A stretch of 50,152 nucleotides of DNA, taken from positions 1 to 50,152 of the forward strand of contig CAKTWE010000002.1 in the NCBI GenBank assembly GCA_934630385.1. The letters run 5' to 3'. A program made the translations under genes and the position numbers. Below the pieces are notes generated by a model. That model was not told the DNA's origin and ran no database searches. It was given only the letters and a program-made list of their open reading frames with translations. The stretch is from an uncultured Collinsella sp. (lineage in GTDB: Bacteria > Actinomycetota > Coriobacteriia > Coriobacteriales > Coriobacteriaceae). Of this stretch, positions 34,017 to 43,573 are shown piece by piece. The stretch's first letter is position 1. Every line of letters begins with the position of its first letter.

Positions 34017-35765
34017 ATGCCGTCTACCAGAAGCAGACGAGAGGTCGACGCGCGCCGTAAGCGCGTGGGCGACGTCATCAAGGGCCGCTATAAGATTCTG
34101 TCGGTGATCGGCAAGGGCGGCATGAGCCGCGTCTACCTGGCCGCCGACCTGCAGCTCACCAACAAGCAGTGGGCCGTCAAAGAGGTCGACCGCAACGCGA
34201 CCGACCCCACCGGCCGCCCCATTGAGCAGTCCCTGGCCAGCGAGGCCGAGCTGCTCTCCAAGCTCGACCACCCCAATATCGTCGACATCGTCGATATCGA
34301 AAAGACCGAGGACTTCATCTACGTCATCATGGACCACGTCGAGGGTACGTCCCTGGCCGACGTGGTGCGCCGCGAGGGTCCGCAGTCCGAGGAAAACGTG
34401 CAAAAGTGGATGCTGCAGGTGTGCGATGCCCTGGGCTACCTGCACCGTCAGGATCCGCCCATCGTCTACCGCGACATGAAGCCCTCCAACATCATGCTGC
34501 ACCCCGATGGCTACATTAAGCTGATCGACCTGGGCGTTGCACGCGAGTACAAGGATGAGGCCCGCAAGGACACCATCGCCTTTGGTACCACGGGATACGC
34601 CGCCCCCGAGCAGTACGGCAAGGCGCAGACCGACGCCCGTACCGATATCTACGGCATCGGCGCCACCATGTGGCACCTGCTGGTGGGCGAGGCGCCCCCG
34701 GTGGAGTTCCCGCTGCCCAACGTTCACACCAAAAACGAGAACGTGGGCGAGGGCTTTGCCGACGTCATCATTCCTAAGTGCTGCGAGCTCGAGCGCGCCC
34801 GCCGCTATCAGGACTGCGACGAGCTGGCCGCCGACCTCGAGATCTACAAGGAGCTCACCCGCGAGTTCCGCGATAAGCAGGCTCGCAAGGTCAAGACCTT
34901 CTTTGGCTGCATTATCGCGTGCGTGGTGTGCCTGGCCGTGGGTATTGGCAGCATGGCGCTGCGCGAGTCTACGATCACCGAGAAGTTCGACTACCAGATG
35001 AAGCTCGGCCGCGACCAGACCCAGTCGGCTCCCGAGAAGGCCGAGCGGGCCTACCTCGCCGCCATTGGCTACCGTCCGGGCGACGTCGAGGGCTACGAGG
35101 GCCTCATCGATGCCTACAAGGCCGACGGTTCCTTTACCACCAAGGAGAAGGCGCAGCTCGACGACGTGTACCAGCAGAACCTGACCGATCTCGAGAAGTC
35201 GAGCAGGTTCTCGGAGCTGTCCTACGAGATGGGCCGTCTGTACTGGTACTTCTACTCCTATGGCGGCAGCAAGGACGACGAGGACGCCAACCGCACCACG
35301 CGTATCAAGGCGTCTGCCGAGTACTTTAAGAACGCCGCGGAGGATCCGTCGTTCGAGAACCACGACAAGGCCAAGATCTACAACGGCATTGCCCAGTTCA
35401 CGACCAAGATCGCCATCGCGGTCAAGACCGACGACGATTCCGACTCCATGTATAAGGAGTACTGGGGCAACCTGGAGGACCTGGCCGACGAGATCGCCAG
35501 CGAGTCCAACGAGACGGTGCGCCTGGACAGTTACGCGCTGATCTCCAACGCCATGGAGACCTACATGGATAAGTTCAAGGCCGCCGGTATTAAGAAGTCG
35601 CAGGCCGAGAAGCTGTACAAGAAGGTCGATGCGGGTCTTAAGGCCGTCTCGCCCAAGGACGAGGATGCCGAGCAGCGTCGCGACGAGACCATCCAGCGTC
35701 TGGAGAACGAGGTCCAGCGCAAGATCACCACGGTGTATTCCAACGCCGTCGTCGCCGAGGATTAA
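34017..35765 (+). CDS. Membrane Ser/Thr kinase with extracytoplasmic TPR-like domain
   Basis: A 582-residue protein. Kinase domain about 25-285: Gly loop GKGGMSRVY, Lys55 (WAVK), Asp153 and Asn158 (YRDMKPSNIM), DLG at 171-173, and the activation segment DTIAFGTTGYAAPEQYG. One membrane helix, about 294-316 (FFGCIIACVVCLAVGIGS), leads to a helical, TPR-like sensor of 260 residues with many Asp, Glu and Lys. It has no PASTA repeats. It is paired with the PP2C gene, the usual kinase/phosphatase arrangement. Ribosome site GGGAGG sits inside the PP2C end. Confidence 0.94.
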   Translation: MPSTRSRREVDARRKRVGDVIKGRYKILSVIGKGGMSRVYLAADLQLTNKQWAVKEVDRNATDPTGRPIEQSLASEAELLSKLDHPNIVDIVDIEKTEDFIYVIMDHVEGTSLADVVRREGPQSEENVQKWMLQVCDALGYLHRQDPPIVYRDMKPSNIMLHPDGYIKLIDLGVAREYKDEARKDTIAFGTTGYAAPEQYGKAQTDARTDIYGIGATMWHLLVGEAPPVEFPLPNVHTKNENVGEGFADVIIPKCCELERARRYQDCDELAADLEIYKELTREFRDKQARKVKTFFGCIIACVVCLAVGIGSMALRESTITEKFDYQMKLGRDQTQSAPEKAERAYLAAIGYRPGDVEGYEGLIDAYKADGSFTTKEKAQLDDVYQQNLTDLEKSSRFSELSYEMGRLYWYFYSYGGSKDDEDANRTTRIKASAEYFKNAAEDPSFENHDKAKIYNGIAQFTTKIAIAVKTDDDSDSMYKEYWGNLEDLADEIASESNETVRLDSYALISNAMETYMDKFKAAGIKKSQAEKLYKKVDAGLKAVSPKDEDAEQRRDETIQRLENEVQRKITTVYSNAVVAED

Positions 35766-35777
35766 GGAGGGGCGAAC

Positions 35778-36677
35778 ATGGAAAACGTGTACTTCTACGT
35801 ATCGATCGCCGCGTTTGTTCTCGCGGCCGTGCTCGCCGTTGCCGCGGTGGTTGTCTTTGTAAAGATGGATGTCCTCAACGCCATCCGCTTTTTGCAGGGC
35901 AAGCGCGTGCCTACTTCTGGTGAGTCTTCGCGTCGCCGCACGACGCGTGGCTCCGGCGCCAAAAAGTCCGGCAACCCCGCCCGCACTATGCTTGACGGCG
36001 CGGGCGGCGACGACCGCGTGACCGACATTGCGTACGAGGGTCCCGAGGGCGATGACAACCTGACCACGGTGGTCGCGCCCATCAGCGACGAGCCCGCATC
36101 GGCACGTCACGCCAAGGCCCATGCCGCCAAGGTGGAGAAGGACGTCCGCGACGAGAACGACGGCGAGGGTTTTGCCGGCAGCGAGACCCCGACCGAGGTT
36201 CTGACTGAGGACGACATGGAGACCGAGCGTCCCACCGGTGTTCTGGTTGAGGACGAGGACGACTCCGAGCGTCCGACCGGGGTGCTGGTTGAGGAGGAAG
36301 AGGAGTCTGAGCGTCCGACCGGCGTACTTACCGAGGACGAGGATGAGGAATCTGAGCGTCCGACCGGCGTGCTGGTGGAGGACGACGAAGAGTCCGAGCG
36401 ATCCACCGGCCTGCTCACGGAGGATGACGAGGAGTCCGAGCGCGAGACGGGCCTGCTCGACGAGGCCGACGAGGACTCCGAGCAGGAGACCGGTCTGCTC
36501 GACGAGGGCGCCGAGGCGTCCGAATCCGAGACCGACGTACTCAGCAGCGGCGATGTTTATGAAAACATCGGTGCCGATGGTGTTGTTCAACACGAGGATG
36601 ACGGATTCCGCTTCATACTCAAACAGAATGTGATAGTAGTCCATACCGATCAATCTATCGATAGGCTCTACGACTAG
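35778..36677 (+). CDS. Membrane protein with nine tandem Thr-Gly-Val/Leu-Leu acidic motifs
   Basis: A 299-residue protein. One N-terminal membrane helix (about 6-30) is followed by a basic segment and then a cytoplasmic acidic tail. From about 136 to 258 a motif occurs nine times: PTEVLTED, PTGVLVED, PTGVLVEE, PTGVLTED, PTGVLVED, STGLLTED, ETGLLDEA, ETGLLDEG, ETDVLSSG. Each puts Thr three residues before Leu in acidic context, the pattern FHA domains bind when the Thr is phosphorylated. It probably acts as a multivalent scaffold modified by the kinase encoded just upstream. No enzyme domain is seen. Confidence 0.85.
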   Translation: MENVYFYVSIAAFVLAAVLAVAAVVVFVKMDVLNAIRFLQGKRVPTSGESSRRRTTRGSGAKKSGNPARTMLDGAGGDDRVTDIAYEGPEGDDNLTTVVAPISDEPASARHAKAHAAKVEKDVRDENDGEGFAGSETPTEVLTEDDMETERPTGVLVEDEDDSERPTGVLVEEEEESERPTGVLTEDEDEESERPTGVLVEDDEESERSTGLLTEDDEESERETGLLDEADEDSEQETGLLDEGAEASESETDVLSSGDVYENIGADGVVQHEDDGFRFILKQNVIVVHTDQSIDRLYD

Positions 36678-36694
36678 GGAAGGAAAAACGAACG

Positions 36695-39600
36695 ATGTCT
36701 ATGTTCGATAAGCTTAAGGCGTACTCACGCAAGCCTGCTGCCGTGATCCTCGCCACCGTGATGGCCACCTCGACCATCCCCACCACCCCGATCGCCCAGG
36801 CCGTCACCGCCGCGTATGCCGCGGAGACCTCGACGAGCGAGCCGGCGAAGGGCACCGAGACGAAATCTGGCCATCATTCTTCCGCTGCAGCTGAGGTTTA
36901 TCAGGGTTCCCCCGCTATCCGCTTTATCTACGATTCATATGCAACGGATGGCCAGAAAACCGCTGACTATTTCCTTAGTAAGTCTGAGGCGGCCGAAACG
37001 GCAAAGAAAACAATTCAGGAAGCGATTCGAGACGGCAAGAGCGCCTATACCACCGAGATTATGCACGCCGCAGTTGACGACGCCTTCAATAACCGCATTC
37101 CCGAAGGCCAAATTGTTGCCAGCAAAGATGACGTTTTAGTTGATTACTCGAGCATCAAGATTGAGGATGTTCAAGTTGATGCCGTAAAGTTGCTCAGCGC
37201 TGATGCCGGTTTTTCGGTTGATTCCGCTGATGACGGTTGGAAGATCGCTGCTCCTGAGGAAAACCTTGCCAACGCGCAGATTGGCATAAACATTAAGTCC
37301 GTTAAGTTTTCGTATAACTTTACGTATAAATACACGACTAAGAGCGATGAGCAGAAGCCTAGCAATCCGGGTACCGGTGGTGACACGGGCTCAGGCTCTG
37401 AGGAAAATAGCGGAGCAGACGCTTCGAGCCAGGCCATTACTAATGAAAACACCACCGGCTCGGTGTCCGCTACCGGTGAGGTAAAGGACAACGTGCTCAC
37501 GGCTGAACAGAAGGATTTAAACGGACTTCGTGTTGATGGCTATCTGTTCAGCGAGGACTATTGGCGATTCGTGGGAACAAATCTTCCCAGCGTTAAGGCT
37601 GATCCTGTTACGCTTACGTATGGTGCTAATGACAATCCTGTGGCCACGATCACCGATGTTGATGGCGCCCATTCTGGCCAGCTAAACGCTACGTTCGAAA
37701 ACGGCAAGAAAACCACCGAGAACGATTATTACAAGGCCGAGCTGGTTAATGAGGATGGCGCTTGGAAGGTGAAGTTCACCCCCAAGAAGGTCTTCTCTGC
37801 TAATGAAAATCCGGACGGCGTGAGCGTTAACGTTAAATGGGCTTACCCCGATGACACCGCTATCGATGGCGTCCAGACTCCTGTGACGGTCAGCGCAATC
37901 AATAAGTGCCCGATTGACAAACTGTCGCTGCCCGGTGACAAGGATGGTAAATACGCCTATCGCATTAAGGAAGCGCAGCAGAAGAAGATTCTGAAGGACG
38001 CTAATGACGCCGTTAAGCAGGCTGTTAAGGCCATTGACGGAAAAGAGCCGACCGAAAACTACTACTCTGCAGTTGACCTTGATGTTGTGGCTAACGGCGC
38101 AGCGAATAGCAGCACCGCTCTTTCCTTCACCGTCAATCCTGACGAGAAGGCTGTGGCCGAATACGCAAACTTTAATGTAACGGATGTTCCTACCGCGAAT
38201 ATCGATGCTGTTGCAAGCGTTGCTTGGGAAAAGACTGATCTAGTCGTCAAGTCTGATAATGGCGGCTCTAATTCAAAGCTCTCCCATGAGGATTATAAAA
38301 ACGGTACTTGGCTTAACGGTAACGGTACGGACCATGACGGTAAGGTGACGGCTAGTTGGACAGACTATGCGCTTTCCGACGAAGTCCCGACTGAGATGTC
38401 CAAGCTGGGCAACAACCTCGAGATGAACATGAAGGAGGGCGTCTCTGAGAATAACCAGATGTATGCTCTCGATAGCGACGGAGTCGTTACGCTCGTTACC
38501 GGCATCTGCTACCGTCGTGATACATGGGCTCCCGTGGTCATGTCTGCAGCTGTTTCGAATAAGGAGAACATCCGTCCCAAATCAATTACCAAGAAGCTTG
38601 AGGCTGACCATAAGTACGTCACGAAGAATCTTCAGGTTGCCGTGAATATTGTCGATTACGGCAACAATTCGGATAAGTCTGGCCTTAAAGACGACTCTGT
38701 AAAGATGAACTATAGCTTCGGAACGAATGACCGCAGCGATACGGGAAACTCAAAAGAGGTTACGCCGGACTCCTCCAATAAGGGCACTTTTGTTTTCGAT
38801 TTGTCCAAGAACGGTGCAAATCAGCGCATTAACTCGAACAATATGAATGTCAGCGCATACGATAACGCCGGCAATCATATCGACAACGTGAGCGTCCTTA
38901 ACGCAGAAGCGCCGATGGAGTACCTCGAGCTTGTTCAGAATGCTGACGCTCCTACGGTTGCTGCAGCCTTCGACAACAATAACGTTCAGCGTGAAGTCAA
39001 CGGTCGCGGGTACTACAACGCCAACCGTACTTTCACTGTCTCGGTTACTGACCCCTTCTTCAAGTATGTTCAGGACTATGATCCGAATCAGGTTATCGCG
39101 ACGCTTGAAGACGGCGGCGAAACGACCACAATTACCCCTGGCATGCTCACTCGTTCGAATGGGGACACGTGGACCTATTCCTACACCTTCGGTGCTAAGG
39201 GCGATGCGGACTGCAAGGTTTCTGCGGTTAACTATGCAAATCTTGCTGGCACCACTGCTGCCCAAACCTTCTCTGGCGACACCTTCACCATCGATAAGAC
39301 CGCTCCTAAGCTGAACGTGTCCTGGAACACTGAGGCTGCTCAGAACGGTAAGTATTACAACGCTGCTCGTACGGCTACCATTACGGTTGAGGAGCACAAC
39401 TTCGATCCGAACCTGTTCAAGATCGAGGCTCCCGTCTCTGCCGGCAACGGCGACGAGGCTACTCCTGCCCAGATCGGCGGCTGGACCAGCAACGGCGATA
39501 CCCACACCGCTACGGTGACCTTCCCGGGTCAGGGCGTCTACACGCTCTCCGTCTCCGGTGAGGACCTGGCTTCCAACAAGTCCGAGTCCTACACCTCGCC

Positions 39601-40735
39601 TGAGTTCGTAATCGACACCATTAAGCCCAAGATTGACATCCAGAATGTCGTCAACCGTACGGCCTATGCTGGTGAGGTCGCCCCGACCGCTGCCGTTCAC
39701 GACACCAACCTTGCCGATGGCACCTCCATCGAGGTTTCCAAGATCAGCTACCCGCTGTCCAAGGACGATCCGAACCCCTATGCGGGCGCCGCGATCAACA
39801 CCTCGGCTACCGACAAGTCCGTGAGCTACCTCAACCCGGCCAAGACCAAGGGCAACGACGGCGTCTACACACTGACCGTTCAGGCCGTCGACCTGGCCGG
39901 TAACACCGAGTCCGAGGCTGTTACCTGGTCGGTCAACCGCTTTGGTTCGACCTACGTCATCTCCGATAACACCGGCAAGATGCTCGACCAGTACCTCAAG
40001 AGCGCCAAGACCACCGATGTCAAGGTGACCGAGATCAACCCGTCCGGCCTTGATGACAACAAGACCTCCGTCGAGCTGACTCGCGACACCAAGAACACCA
40101 CGCTCAAGAGCGGTGACAACTACACCACCGATGCCGACACCACGAGCGGCTGGAGCGAGTACAACTACACCGTCAGCAAGTCCAACTACGACAAGGACGG
40201 CGCGTACCGCGTGCTGTTCCACAGCGAGGACGCCGCTGGCAACTCCTCCGAGAACACCATGGAGGGCAAGAACGCCAAGAAGTCCGGTGCCGCTGCCGAA
40301 ATCAACTTCGCCGTTGACGACACCGCGCCCATCGCTTCCTTCGTCGACCTTGCCTCCAACGGTAAGTACGAGGAGTCCTCGCACAAGGCCAAGGTGAGCT
40401 TCGAGGACAACCTGAAGCTCTCGAAGGCTCAGATCAAGGTGAACGGCAAGACCGTGGCCACCTTTACGGCCGACCAGCTCGAGAAGAGCCCGATCCGCGA
40501 GTTCACGCTCGACGGCAGCTCCTCCAAGCAGGACGTCACCGTTGTCGCTTGGGACGCCGCGGGCAACAAGTCCAAGGAGCTTAAGGCTACGGGCGTGCTC
40601 GTCACCAACGACTCCTTCGTTCTGTGGATGAACAACCTGCCGCTTATGGTTGGCACCATCGTCGCGGTCGTCGTTGTCGCCGGCGGTATCTACCTGGTTG
40701 TCGCCAAGAAGCGCAAGGAGAACGAGGAGAAGTAA
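36695..40735 (+). CDS. Large Ig-like surface protein with signal peptide and C-terminal anchor helix
   Basis: A 1346-residue exported protein. The signal peptide covers about 1-43 (hydrophobic VILATVMATSTIPTTPIAQA, cleavage near AYAAET). Several Ig-like beta domains follow, two with the Collinsella/Firmicutes-type pattern YYNANRTFTVSV and YYNAARTATITVEEHNFD. The end is a membrane helix (about 1315-1338) and a KKRKENEEK tail. There is no LPXTG. The first 850 residues use more A/T-rich codons than the end and the neighbours. It follows the scaffold gene by 17 bases, so it is probably co-transcribed with the phosphosignalling operon. An adhesin or mucin-binding role is a guess. Confidence 0.9.
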   Translation: MSMFDKLKAYSRKPAAVILATVMATSTIPTTPIAQAVTAAYAAETSTSEPAKGTETKSGHHSSAAAEVYQGSPAIRFIYDSYATDGQKTADYFLSKSEAAETAKKTIQEAIRDGKSAYTTEIMHAAVDDAFNNRIPEGQIVASKDDVLVDYSSIKIEDVQVDAVKLLSADAGFSVDSADDGWKIAAPEENLANAQIGINIKSVKFSYNFTYKYTTKSDEQKPSNPGTGGDTGSGSEENSGADASSQAITNENTTGSVSATGEVKDNVLTAEQKDLNGLRVDGYLFSEDYWRFVGTNLPSVKADPVTLTYGANDNPVATITDVDGAHSGQLNATFENGKKTTENDYYKAELVNEDGAWKVKFTPKKVFSANENPDGVSVNVKWAYPDDTAIDGVQTPVTVSAINKCPIDKLSLPGDKDGKYAYRIKEAQQKKILKDANDAVKQAVKAIDGKEPTENYYSAVDLDVVANGAANSSTALSFTVNPDEKAVAEYANFNVTDVPTANIDAVASVAWEKTDLVVKSDNGGSNSKLSHEDYKNGTWLNGNGTDHDGKVTASWTDYALSDEVPTEMSKLGNNLEMNMKEGVSENNQMYALDSDGVVTLVTGICYRRDTWAPVVMSAAVSNKENIRPKSITKKLEADHKYVTKNLQVAVNIVDYGNNSDKSGLKDDSVKMNYSFGTNDRSDTGNSKEVTPDSSNKGTFVFDLSKNGANQRINSNNMNVSAYDNAGNHIDNVSVLNAEAPMEYLELVQNADAPTVAAAFDNNNVQREVNGRGYYNANRTFTVSVTDPFFKYVQDYDPNQVIATLEDGGETTTITPGMLTRSNGDTWTYSYTFGAKGDADCKVSAVNYANLAGTTAAQTFSGDTFTIDKTAPKLNVSWNTEAAQNGKYYNAARTATITVEEHNFDPNLFKIEAPVSAGNGDEATPAQIGGWTSNGDTHTATVTFPGQGVYTLSVSGEDLASNKSESYTSPEFVIDTIKPKIDIQNVVNRTAYAGEVAPTAAVHDTNLADGTSIEVSKISYPLSKDDPNPYAGAAINTSATDKSVSYLNPAKTKGNDGVYTLTVQAVDLAGNTESEAVTWSVNRFGSTYVISDNTGKMLDQYLKSAKTTDVKVTEINPSGLDDNKTSVELTRDTKNTTLKSGDNYTTDADTTSGWSEYNYTVSKSNYDKDGAYRVLFHSEDAAGNSSENTMEGKNAKKSGAAAEINFAVDDTAPIASFVDLASNGKYEESSHKAKVSFEDNLKLSKAQIKVNGKTVATFTADQLEKSPIREFTLDGSSSKQDVTVVAWDAAGNKSKELKATGVLVTNDSFVLWMNNLPLMVGTIVAVVVVAGGIYLVVAKKRKENEEK

Positions 40736-40770
40736 GCTCTTCGCAAGACGCTTGTGCATCTGTGAGCTTT

Positions 40771-40809
40771 ACGGCGCCTTGCCCCTCTGCCGGGCGGGGC
40801 GCCGTTTTT
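40771..40809 (+). terminator. Rho-independent terminator after the surface protein
   Basis: ACGGC...GCCCC (40771-40785) pairs with GGGGC...GCCGT with one bulge, then TTTTTG. It ends the 30644-40735 operon. Confidence 0.75.
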
Positions 40810-40828
40810 GTTAGGAAAGGATTGATCG

Positions 40829-42442
40829 ATGGGTTCCAAACAGGCACGATGCCCGTTTTGCGGACAGCCGGTCGATGAGGGAATGCAGTGCTGCCCGTTT
40901 TGCGGGGCGCCGCTGAGCGCGGGCGATGAGGCGCCGGCGCCGAGCCACGCTGTTCCCGTGGGGTCGCATACTGACGGCAGTCGTACTGCCGGGGCGGACC
41001 ATACGGCTGCTACTGGGGCGGCTCCTGTTGTTGAATCTGCTACCGCGCCTGCCCCGAAAAAGCCCGGGCATCGGTTTGCGAAGGCGCCTGCGCCGGCTGC
41101 TGAGCCTGCCGCGCAGGCACCGGCGGGGGAGGACGCACTGTTCTCGCTTGATGACCTAGATGGCGACTCGGGCGTAAACCCCAATGCCTCTGCCGTTAAG
41201 GGTGCTGCGGCTCCGCGCATGACGCCTCATCTTGATAATGCGCGTGCCGCGGTTCGCAAGCCGCTGGTAAAAAAGATTGCGATTGCCGTGGCCGCCGTGT
41301 TGGTTGTCGCGGTGGTCGTGGGCGTTGGTCTTGCCTGGAAGGGCGACCAGGATCTCAAGCGCGAGGCGCAGCAGGTTTCGGCCGAAAAGAAAAAGACCGA
41401 AAGCAAGCTCGACCTTATGGGCGACGACCGCAAGGTTGCGGCGCAGGCCAAGGAGGGCTTGGGCGGCGGCGACATGGTGTGCGACGGCTCGTACCTGTAC
41501 TGGTTGGACGGGTCGCATATTTTGGCGCGCAAGGCATCGGGCACCAAGGCCGTGGATGCGACCGTGCTTACCAAGACCACCGCGAAGCATCTGAATGTTT
41601 GCGACGGCGACCTGTATTATGCGGACGGTGCCAGCGTTATGAAGATCGACGACGTTGCCGAGTGTGCCAAGCAGGCAGACGGCAAGGGCAAGTCCAAGGT
41701 TAAGGTTAAGACCGTGGCAACGCTCGAGGACGATGTCGCTGGCTTGGTCGTGCGTGACGGCGCTGCTGCCGCCATGACGCTCAAGGATGGCAAGGCGTGC
41801 GTGTGGCGTCTCGACGACGACGCTGCGCATCTGGTGGCCGCGCAGCCCGCTTCGAATGCCTGGCTGTTTGGCGACAGCTCGCACTGCGATTTGGTTGTTG
41901 CCACCGACACGGGTTGGACCGTGTGCGAGGCGACGCTTGGCGATGTCTCCTCTGCCGGCGAGATTGCACTTGAGCAGGAAGATGCCAAGGCAGAAGCCGA
42001 GCATCCGCAAGAGACGCATGGCCCCTTTGGTTCGTATGTCGCAGGCTCCGAGCAGCTCAAGAATGCCTTCTTTAGCGAAGGAACGCTCTATGCCGTGCTG
42101 ACGAGTTCCGACGGCCATACCACGCTTTCGCGTTGCACCCAGGGCGGTACGTTTAGCTCCTTTGATGCCTATGCCGACGCGGGCTGCCTGTGGGCGAACA
42201 GCCACGGTTGCGCGCTGGTGCGCTCGGGCGGTGAGCTTGGCTGGATTGACGCGAGCTCGGGCCTCTCGAGCGACTATGACAAGGTTGCGGATAAGGCCGG
42301 CGTTGACCTCAATCCCTCGAAAACGGCGCTATGGCTCAACGGTACGACGCTGTTTGTGGCGGATAATAGTGGCAAGACCTCTACGCTTTGGGCGCTCGAC
42401 ACCGCGGCCGATGCCCCCAAGCTCGTTAAGATCGCACGTTAA
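40829..42442 (+). CDS. Zinc-ribbon membrane protein with a predicted beta-propeller
   Basis: A 537-residue protein. It starts with CPFCGQPVDEGMQCCPFCG (about 8-26). A flexible Ala/Pro linker runs to about 145, then comes a membrane helix (about 150-170, IAIAVAAVLVVAVVVGVGLAW) and a coiled stretch. The C-terminal 330 residues have short repeated strands such as GGGDMVCDGSYLYWLD, DGDLYYADG and LNGTTLFVAD, the pattern of a DUF5050-like propeller, probably outside the cell. AAAGG precedes the ATG. No TTGCGCAA site is seen before it, so it may rely on read-through. Confidence 0.85.
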   Translation: MGSKQARCPFCGQPVDEGMQCCPFCGAPLSAGDEAPAPSHAVPVGSHTDGSRTAGADHTAATGAAPVVESATAPAPKKPGHRFAKAPAPAAEPAAQAPAGEDALFSLDDLDGDSGVNPNASAVKGAAAPRMTPHLDNARAAVRKPLVKKIAIAVAAVLVVAVVVGVGLAWKGDQDLKREAQQVSAEKKKTESKLDLMGDDRKVAAQAKEGLGGGDMVCDGSYLYWLDGSHILARKASGTKAVDATVLTKTTAKHLNVCDGDLYYADGASVMKIDDVAECAKQADGKGKSKVKVKTVATLEDDVAGLVVRDGAAAAMTLKDGKACVWRLDDDAAHLVAAQPASNAWLFGDSSHCDLVVATDTGWTVCEATLGDVSSAGEIALEQEDAKAEAEHPQETHGPFGSYVAGSEQLKNAFFSEGTLYAVLTSSDGHTTLSRCTQGGTFSSFDAYADAGCLWANSHGCALVRSGGELGWIDASSGLSSDYDKVADKAGVDLNPSKTALWLNGTTLFVADNSGKTSTLWALDTAADAPKLVKIAR

Positions 42443-42469
42443 GGCGCCCGGCGCCGGAAAGGACCCATC

Positions 42470-43393
42470 ATGTTTTGTGGTCACTGTGGGTACAATAATC
42501 CCAATACCAGCAAGTTTTGCTTAAAGTGCGGCTCGGAGCTTGCCAAGTACATGCCCGGTGGTGCTTCTGCTGCCGCCGCGGCGACGCTTCGTACCCCTGC
42601 CCAGCAGCAGCGGCCCGCACAGGCTGCGGGCGCGCCCGCGGCTCCGGTCGTACAGCCCGGCATGGGCGCACAGCGTTCTGGCGCGGCCGCGATGCCGCAG
42701 GCGGCCCGTCCCGGCATGGCTCCTATGGGCCAACCTGCGATGCCTCAGGCCGGTCGCCCCGTTGCCGGTGCCTATCCTCAGCAGCCGGCGCAGCGTCCTG
42801 CACGCGCTTCGCACAACCGTCCGTCCAATATTCCGGATGCTGGTCCTGCTGTGCGCCCCGGTTCGCATCCCGTTGCGGCTCCCTCTGCCGCACCTGCTGG
42901 CGCCAACAACAACGTGGTGATTCCCCGCGGTCCCGTGGCCGGTGCTAACCAGCCGGCTGTTGCCTACGGCCAGCCCAAAGCGGTCTATAACCGCCCCAGC
43001 ACGGGCGTGACGGTGCTCGACGAGCTTATGGCGTCTTCGGATCATCCGTCGTCCTCCGAGCTGCCGCGCATCGCCTCCGATGTGCCCCGCTCTGCCTATG
43101 GCCCGCGCATGACGCTCGTCCGTGAGCGCGGCACTCGCTACGAGATTACTGAGTTCCCCGCCACGGTGGGCAAGGGCTCGGCGGCAAACGTCCGCATCGA
43201 GGGCAACACGGCTATCTCGCGCGTGCACCTGCTGGTGCGCTACACGGGCCAGTGCTTTGCCGTGGAGGACAAGAACTCCACCAACGGCACATGCATCAAC
43301 GGCAACCGTTTGGAGCCCGGCGAGCTTGTCAAGCTTAAGAACGGTGACAAGGTCAAGATGGGCAACGAGGTCTTTACGGTCGAGATTCGTTAA
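42470..43393 (+). CDS. Zinc-ribbon FHA-domain protein
   Basis: A 307-residue soluble protein: zinc ribbon MFCGHCGYNNPNTSKFCLKCG (1-21), a long Pro/Ala/Gly/Gln linker (about 28-175), then STGVTVLDEL (about 176-186), a motif like those in the scaffold proteins, and a C-terminal FHA domain (about 210-307: VGKGSAANV, SRVHLLVR, NSTNGTCINGNRL). The motif beside the FHA domain suggests autoinhibition by phosphorylation, as in mycobacterial GarA (inference). 27 bases after the previous gene, probably same transcript. Confidence 0.9.
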   Translation: MFCGHCGYNNPNTSKFCLKCGSELAKYMPGGASAAAAATLRTPAQQQRPAQAAGAPAAPVVQPGMGAQRSGAAAMPQAARPGMAPMGQPAMPQAGRPVAGAYPQQPAQRPARASHNRPSNIPDAGPAVRPGSHPVAAPSAAPAGANNNVVIPRGPVAGANQPAVAYGQPKAVYNRPSTGVTVLDELMASSDHPSSSELPRIASDVPRSAYGPRMTLVRERGTRYEITEFPATVGKGSAANVRIEGNTAISRVHLLVRYTGQCFAVEDKNSTNGTCINGNRLEPGELVKLKNGDKVKMGNEVFTVEIR

Positions 43394-43430
43394 CGGATAG
43401 CGGTATTTACCAGGTAAAACTTTGCAGATG

Positions 43431-43465
43431 AGCGGCGGCAGGTAAAAAACTTGCCGCTGCTTTTA
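43431..43465 (+). terminator. Rho-independent terminator directly before operator 5
   Basis: AGCGGCGGCAGGT (43431-43443) pairs with ACTTGCCGCTGCT (43449-43461) with two wobble pairs, then TTTT. The next operator starts at 43466. Confidence 0.75.
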
Positions 43466-43479
43466 TTGTTGCGCAACAA
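43466..43479. promoter_or_regulatory. TTGCGCAA operator 5 (perfect 14-base palindrome)
   Basis: TTGTTGCGCAACAA, core at 43469-43476, 94 bases before the ATG of the next zinc-ribbon gene. It is the reference copy of the set. Confidence 0.7.
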
Positions 43480-43573
43480 CTTTTGAAATTTTGGGTGGAT
43501 GATTCTAACCGTCAAAGGTATTCGAGCGGCGGCGGAGTCGAGCCCAGCCGCTCCCTTAAGAAAGGGGAATGAA

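Noticed and set aside
33549..36653. A 1034-codon open frame on the minus strand over the PP2C, kinase and scaffold genes
   Set aside because: Same reason: a GC-bias shadow antisense to three well-supported genes.
35778..36677. A frameshift or low-quality repeat collapse in the tandem Thr-motif gene
   Set aside because: The repeats differ in DNA and protein sequence, keep the frame throughout and end in a normal stop, so a sequence error is unlikely.
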